From Tetraselmis striata (lineage: Eukaryota; Chlorophyta; Chlorodendrophyceae; Chlorodendrales; Chlorodendraceae): DNA of 64,000 bases. The DNA lies in assembly GCA_006384855.1 (NCBI GenBank), contig VCJN01001890.1, positions 62,001 through 126,000 on the forward strand, in the 5' to 3' direction. Below are positions 58,705-64,000 of the stretch, in pieces (the first letter of the stretch is position 1; each line of letters opens with the position of its first letter). Position numbers and translations under genes: made by a program. The notes beneath the pieces are model-generated. The model saw nothing but the letters and a program-made list of their open reading frames with translations, was not told the origin of the DNA and did no database searches.

Positions 58705-58810
58705 GTTCGGAGTTCTGTCTACATTATACCTCTGCTTGGCAAGAGCCTGGCCCTGATGGCAAGCACGCGGGCATGGTATACTTATTTGCAGTGTTCCAAG
58801 TACCGCATTG
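58705..58810 (-). repeat. Short dispersed repeat copy, inverted and diverged
   Basis: Carries the inverted core (TTCTGTCTACATTATACCTCTGC..GGCA, preceded by TTCAATCCCAATAG), followed by CCGCATTGGCACCCG. Confidence 0.4.
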
Positions 58811-59029
58811 GCACCCGCCGTACGCGTGACTTGAAAGTGACAAGTACAAGTTGTAGTACTCGTAACAATCCCGGCAACATCCACCTCAAAAGCACAGCGC
58901 GTGCCACACCACACAGCAGTCCTGTCCCGGGGGCCAAAAAAAACCCACGCGGCAGCGTGATATCGTACATATACTCACTCAGGTATACATTGGACACGTA
59001 GCGAAAAGAAATCGCAATCGTCACAAAAA

Positions 59030-59135
59030 TGGTCCTCCACAGGTTGCATGCAAGCCCGATTGGAGGCTTGTGCTAAGGGCGGCTCTCAAAGGCGTGCCGG
59101 CACCGGTAGGAGATCCCGGTCTGAAACATCTGGTA
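59030..59135 (+). repeat. Short dispersed repeat copy
   Basis: CTCCACAGGTTGCATGCAAGCCCGATTGGAGGCTTGTGCTAAGGG in the 3' flank of the lipid-anchored gene, with GTGCCGGCACCGG beyond. Confidence 0.5.
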
Positions 59136-59431
59136 TAAAAAAAGTACCTGGCGCAGGGGATGAGAGGTTGGCGCTGCCGGTATGCACCTGTTAATGCGGC
59201 AACGGGCAGTGCCCCAACCCCACACATCGGCACGGCACGTGGGAGGGCACATGTGGCAAATGGACCGTCCAGACTTTACAGTGCGCAACCCCTCGGCGGT
59301 GGGCACTGCTCCGTTCGCTCGCCGCCCTCTCCCTGCCTCGGCCCCTGCCGCGTTCCTGCCACCCCCCCGCGCCAGCCTATCGCACCAGCCGCCGTGCCGC
59401 CGCAACCCCCCTGCGCGGGGGCGGGGCGCGG

Positions 59432-62400
59432 CTAGCTGGCGGGCGGCTGGTCGAGGCCCTCGCACGTGGTGACGAGCGCGGTGGGCACAAAGGGGCTGGG
59501 GATGGAGAGGTCGGGCAGGAAAGGCGCGCAGGCGAGCTCCACGTGGGGCACCTCCGGGATGAGGTTCTCCAGCAGCCGCGTCCGCATCGCGCGGTACTTC
59601 TCCTCGCCGCCCACCGCCAGCAGGCGCACCTGCCCGCTCGCGTTGTGCTTGGCCATGGCCATGAGCATCGCGCACGCGGGGAAGTCGTCGGGGCCGGTGT
59701 CCGAGCCGACGTCGTGCAGGACAATGTGCTGCCGCTTCTTGATGGAGGAAAAGAGCTGCGCCGCGTAGGGCGCCAGCACTGGCGCCGTGCCGTACACAAA
59801 CTTCATGCACGCGGTGATGAAGGCCAGGTGGTCCTTGATGTTGGCCTCGTTGTCCTTGTCCAGCGGCACCGTGCCGGCCAGGATGCGCAGCGCCTGCGCC
59901 CACAGGGCCCGCGGCGGGGCTGGAGGTCAGCGCTGGCCAGAGACTCCCACGCAGCTGCTGCAATGGCACACAGCCCCATGCCTGGCGGCCTTCCGCCCGC
60001 CACCTCAGCTTGGTATCAGTCCTAGGGGCTTTACACGTACAAGTTCCCCCCAAAAACACAACTGATGGGCATTCAGGGGGTGTGGTCAGGGCACTGTCGA
60101 GTTTGGGGTGCACAGGCGGCGGGTGCGTGTGGTGAAACAGCCGCCACGCTGCAGGAGGGCTGCCGCGCAGCCGCTGCAGGGAGGGGGGCCCGGCCCCGTA
60201 CCTGGTGGATCGTCCAGTCGTCGTAGACGGGCGTCTGGCAGCCCGCGAGCACGCCGCCCGGCGAGTAGGCCGCGGTGGTGATCTCACTGGCGCACCTCTC
60301 GCGCAGGCGGGTGAACGCCTCCGGCACACCAAACCCCTCGACGCGCCGGGTGAGGTACACCTCCGGGGTGTCGCTGTCGTCCGCAATCACGGCGTCCAGC
60401 ACCTCCTGGAAGATCTCCGACTTTTCGAGGTCCTCCTCGCACAGCTCCATCGCGTCCACGTACATTTTCACCTCAAACGCGCGCACGCGCTCCACCGTCT
60501 CGCCGATGCTGACGTCCACGCTGCGGATGAGGCCGTCCGTGGCAGCGCCGTCGATGACCTGCGCACGCAAGCACACGGCGGCATGGTGGGGTCAGACAAC
60601 TGCCAGGCGCGCCGTGTGTGAGGAGATCATGTTGGGGTCACAACCCTAAATTTCGACCTCACGCAATACCCTACTACGTAACCTCATTACCGCACTGCTG
60701 ACTAGATCACCAGGCGGGCTTGATAGCGCCAGCATGGCATCCTGCCGAGTAATGACCGCAGCGCTGGACATACCGCGGCGCAGACCACCTTGTAAATAAT
60801 CCTCACTTTTCACCACCACCGATCCTGGAGCCGACTATCTCGCTACATTTGGTGCTTCTACGGCGTTTTGACTGTACATTCTGACATCTAGAAGAAATGC
60901 AAAGTCGTCCGTCTTACTGACTCAATCGGCATACACGGGGATACATAGGTGCCGGCGCGGTATAAACAAACAGTGCGCATACGAATCTGCCCTGCCTGCC
61001 AGAGGTCAAATGTACACGAAACTATAGGGAATGGTTCGATCGGCTGCATGCAGGCCCAATTTGAGGTTTATATTACAACATGGCTTCATTAGCTATTTCT
61101 GAAAACCCGGTGATGCCCTCAAACCACCCACAGCTCCATGTAAGACTCCGTGCGCGCGCATGTGTGAGTGTGGTGAAAAGCAGACATCAAACCAGCGAAA
61201 TGAAATTGCGGCAGAGAGGCGTGGCAGACCATCACAGCAGACTGGGCAAGATGAGGGAAGGGAGGTGGGAAAGGGGGAGGGGGGCACCTTGATCTTCCCA
61301 CGGCTCATGCTGGCGGCAAAGGAGCCAAAGCTGCTGGCGCGGTACGCGTTGAGCACGTCCTTGCTGTGCCCGCTGGGTATGCACGTTTCGAAGAGCGCCT
61401 GCAGCTCATCGAAGCCGACCTTGATGCAATCCGCCGCGATGAGGTTGAACAGCAGGCAGCGGTGCTTCTGGCACACCTCCATCACCTGCTCGCGGGTCGC
61501 CTCCTGCAGCTGCCCGTTCTCCAGCATCTCCACCACGTTGAAGCCGGGCAGCCCTTGCACAAAGAGGACGCACCCCGGGTTGGTCCGGCACCAGTGCGTG
61601 AGCTCCCCCAGGCTGACCTGCCCAATTATGTACAGCGCCGGCGCCTCGCTGGCGAGCGCGCCCCTCAGGTGCGGGGCGTTGCAGGTGAACTGATTCATGA
61701 TGCCAAGAGTCTGGCCGGGGTCCATCTGCTCCACCTCCGCCGCCAGGTGGATGCTGCTCTTCGGGCTCAGCCAGTTGGCGCCCGAGTCCTCCTGCAGCCG
61801 GTAATCATCTAGGCGGGGCGGGGTGGGGCGGGGTCAGGGGCCGTGCCTCTCTCCGTTTGGACGGGCAGTGACATGCATGGAGAAAGGAGGGTGCTCGGTG
61901 GAGACGGGGCCGTCGCCAGTGCTCTGAGCATCCCTCCCCCCCCAGAGAAGGCTGGCTGCACTAAGGATCTAGGCGAGTCGTCGTGCAGATGATATCAATA
62001 CTCAAAGAACAGCAGATATGCATGAGCAGACAAGGCTTATCTCACGGCCCGCATAGCTAGGTCATTACGCCGCGTGTAGATGGAATAGAGTGTGAGATAA
62101 GCAGCGGACAAGTGCTGGCAAAACGCACCCCAACAAGGTCTGTCAGCGATGTGGCATCATTGAGGATGATTAAGTAACGTATGATAAAGAGAGATGATGC
62201 TTGCGGTGGATTGCGAGGATGTATCCACGGCGCACCTGTGGATCGGTTCGCGGTCTTTGCCCGTTCAAGGCCGTAGTTGCTCCAGGCCGACACGATGTCC
62301 TCCGTCAGTTTCAGGGACCGGCGGTGGGACTCCGCGGGGTTGCCCGCCCTCGCCTTGGCCGACGCGCTGGCCAGGCGGGCGGCTGCGGACCCCGGGGCGG

Positions 62401-62593
62401 CCAGGGTGCTGCTGTTTGCGGACGGCTGCACCTTGGGATCGTCACCCTCGAAAGAATACGTGTCCACCCCCGCCTCCTCCTGAAACGGCGAGGCTACGGT
62501 GCTGGCTTGGTCGTTGCCCGGGCTGTTCTTCGAGGAACCAGCCTCCCACTGCGGCTTGTCCCCACCAAAGCAGCTGGTGAAGCAGCCGCCCAT
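59432..62593 (-). CDS. Probable lipid-anchored protein of unrecognised family
   Basis: Exons 62593-62236, 61808-61288, 60558-60202, 59893-59432 (TAG). Borders are GT-AG and phases match (1,0,0), 565 residues. ATG 62593 gives MGGCFTSCFGG. Gly2 suits N-myristoylation and Cys4/Cys8 suit palmitoylation, so plasma-membrane or other membrane anchoring is likely. Residues about 10-120 are low-complexity and polar. The C-terminal 440 residues look like one or more alpha/beta folds (ALYIIGQVSLGELTHWC, CVLFVQGLPGFNVVEML, CLLFNLIAADCIKVGF, HIVLHDVGSDTGPDDFPACA, VRLLAVGGEEKYRAM). The alternation of strands and helices resembles Rossmann-like domains, but no catalytic or metal-binding motif is evident and I do not recognise the family. 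Confidence 0.75.
60950..61075 (+). repeat. Short dispersed repeat, best copy
   Basis: GCGCATACGAATCTGCCCTGCCTGCCAGAGGTCAAATGTACACGAAACTATAG..., then GGCTGCATGCAGGCCCAATTTGAGGTTTATATTA (given here in parts), in an intron of the lipid-anchored gene. Confidence 0.65.
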
Positions 62594-63875
62594 CGCCACC
62601 TGCTCCTGCTACAGGCCGTGGTCCTGGCCCTGCCTGGGCCTGCTTCAGTCAGTGGCCCTGATGGCCCGTGAAGCGGGAAAGAGGCTGCCTGTCCCGCAGG
62701 GCAGGCGGTGACTGCCCCAGCAGCCGCCGGCCTCTGCCGTCTCTCCTTATCTAGAGGGATACTTAAATCTCCCCCGATGCCAAGCTGCCTCACCGCATCG
62801 GCTGCCGCTGAGAACTGCCTGCTGGGCACGGGGAGGCACGCAAGCCCTCAGCGCACGCCCCCGGTTGATGCCAATTAATTCAGTACTGCAAAAGCCTGTG
62901 CCGTCATCGGGCGGCCGAACGCGGCACCTGAACCCCCTGCCACACCTCTATCGCACCCGGGCAGGTGGAACGAGCACAGACGAAGCGCTCCCCGGGCATA
63001 TCTAGGCGTGTCGGCGCCGGAAACTGAGGCTGCAGGAAGCCCCCAGGGGAAGGGGGCCGGCGCGCGGTGGCCCATCTTCAGCACACGATTCGCTATCAGC
63101 AGGATCCGTGAGATCGCTGACGAAGCTGACACTCTCCATATCCTTGGACGTTTTCAGACTTTATAGTACTGGTACGAGCGAAATAGTACAGGGCGGATGT
63201 ATGAATGATGAGATGGTCATCAACTGGGCTCACCGTAGGGAACAGGCCCTTGTTCGCCGTCGGTTTGGAGTGTCATTTGGGTGTTATTTAGGAGTTAGCG
63301 GGCGGATGACGGGACGAAGGGGGGCTGGGGTTGGTCTGAGGGTTGAGCAGTGAGCAAAGCCGCGAGCATCGCCAGAGAGGAGATCCGGGTTAACGGCTAA
63401 TTTCGGGAAGCGGGTGGAGGTGGAGGCGCCAAAAAGACCGCGGCGGGAAAGGGTGTGCGAGCCAAGCTAACCTCCGCGCTGCGAAATGTTGTTGACACAA
63501 GCTAGCACTACCGAGCGACTAAGGTTGATATGTGACCAAACCCATGATGATGACAGAAGTTACGTAACATATCCATATTATGCGTAACATACTGCGTCAC
63601 CGCTGACACTATCCCAGCAGCAGCAGTACCGTATGTACGAATCATCTGTAGTTGTCCCTGCTGTGCTGGACATACGCTGGGGTGCGTTAAGGGTTGAAGC
63701 CACTCGGTGAGCTGGTTCCGTCGTCAAGATGCACTGCCTGGATGGGGAGGATGATTTCCAGCTCGGTTGATGCACGGCAGAGTCTGACTCGTAGGCGCAC
63801 AGGCGAAGGCCGGGGTGGTGTGCGCGCAACGGGCAGCTGAGCGTGCGGGACTGCTCTGATGGGACGCGGCGAGTG

Positions 63876-63910
<35 letters not shown>

Positions 63911-64000
63911 CCAAAGGAAAACCCCCGCGCATGTATGAAACCTGTAGCTGACGCGACGCGTGAGGGCGGGGCTTTGGGATTTGAAGGTGTACCTGAGGTG
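62594..64000. other. 5' flank of the lipid-anchored gene to window end, no gene recognised
   Basis: 62600-63120 is GC-rich, and 63120-63870 is mixed with no coding-like frame. A C run lies at 63878-63906. GTGTACCTGAGGTG at the very end could be the edge of an unseen gene. Confidence 0.45.

Noticed and set aside
1..64000. CRISPR arrays, bacterial operons, plasmid or phage features
   Set aside because: No regularly spaced identical short repeats, no Shine-Dalgarno-led gene strings; the genes are intron-rich and eukaryotic.

Overview
This window looks like nuclear DNA of a green alga. It has intron-rich genes whose introns mostly begin GTGCGY/GTRNGY and end CAG, GC-rich exons and AT-richer spacers, a bilin phytochrome, a chloroplast-envelope OEP61-type TPR protein and a plant-type mitochondrial FtsH. 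The phytochrome keeps a complete histidine kinase and receiver. That points to a prasinophyte-grade (or early streptophyte) alga rather than Chlamydomonas/Chlorella-type algae, which lack phytochromes. Placement is inferred from gene content only.

Six host genes can be assembled exon by exon with reading frames that stay consistent across splice sites. (1) A phytochrome hybrid kinase lies on the minus strand, 11894 down to 1, and runs off the left edge. (2) An ELM2-SANT chromatin protein lies on the plus strand, 27673-33432. (3) A mitochondrial i-AAA protease of the FTSH4/YME1 type lies on the minus strand, 44504-38090. (4) A selenoprotein M/Sep15-like ER protein lies on the minus strand, ending at 45128; its redox site is changed. 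(5) An OEP61/TPR7-like outer-envelope Hsp70 docking protein lies on the plus strand, 47946-56549, in 17 exons. (6) A probably lipid-anchored protein of no recognised family lies on the minus strand, 62593-59432. They are ordinary single eukaryotic genes and form no operon or obvious pathway.

The region from 12 kb to 27 kb is repeat- and transposon-rich. It holds a minisatellite, a palindromic tandem repeat block and a multi-exon pseudogene with two in-frame TGA codons. It also holds a captured flavin-monooxygenase fragment between two direct repeats, a DIRS-like retroelement fragment joined to a LINE tail, a 414-bp solo LTR and a tRNA-derived SINE. Related LINE tails recur as an inverted pair at 57-58 kb, and a second SINE copy sits at 46.9 kb. 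An approximately 1-kb terminal-inverted-repeat element lies inside the 5.1-kb first intron of the phytochrome gene. A short dispersed repeat occurs at least eight times, mostly in introns and gene flanks.

Roughly 40 long G or C homopolymer runs (about 14-41 nt) are scattered through introns, spacers and transposon ends, often right beside a splice site. The most interesting items are the altered SelM redox motif, the unrecognised lipid-anchored protein, the SINE and short-repeat families, and the transposon-associated gene capture with an internal poly-C expansion. All assignments are by eye from motifs; no database search was made.
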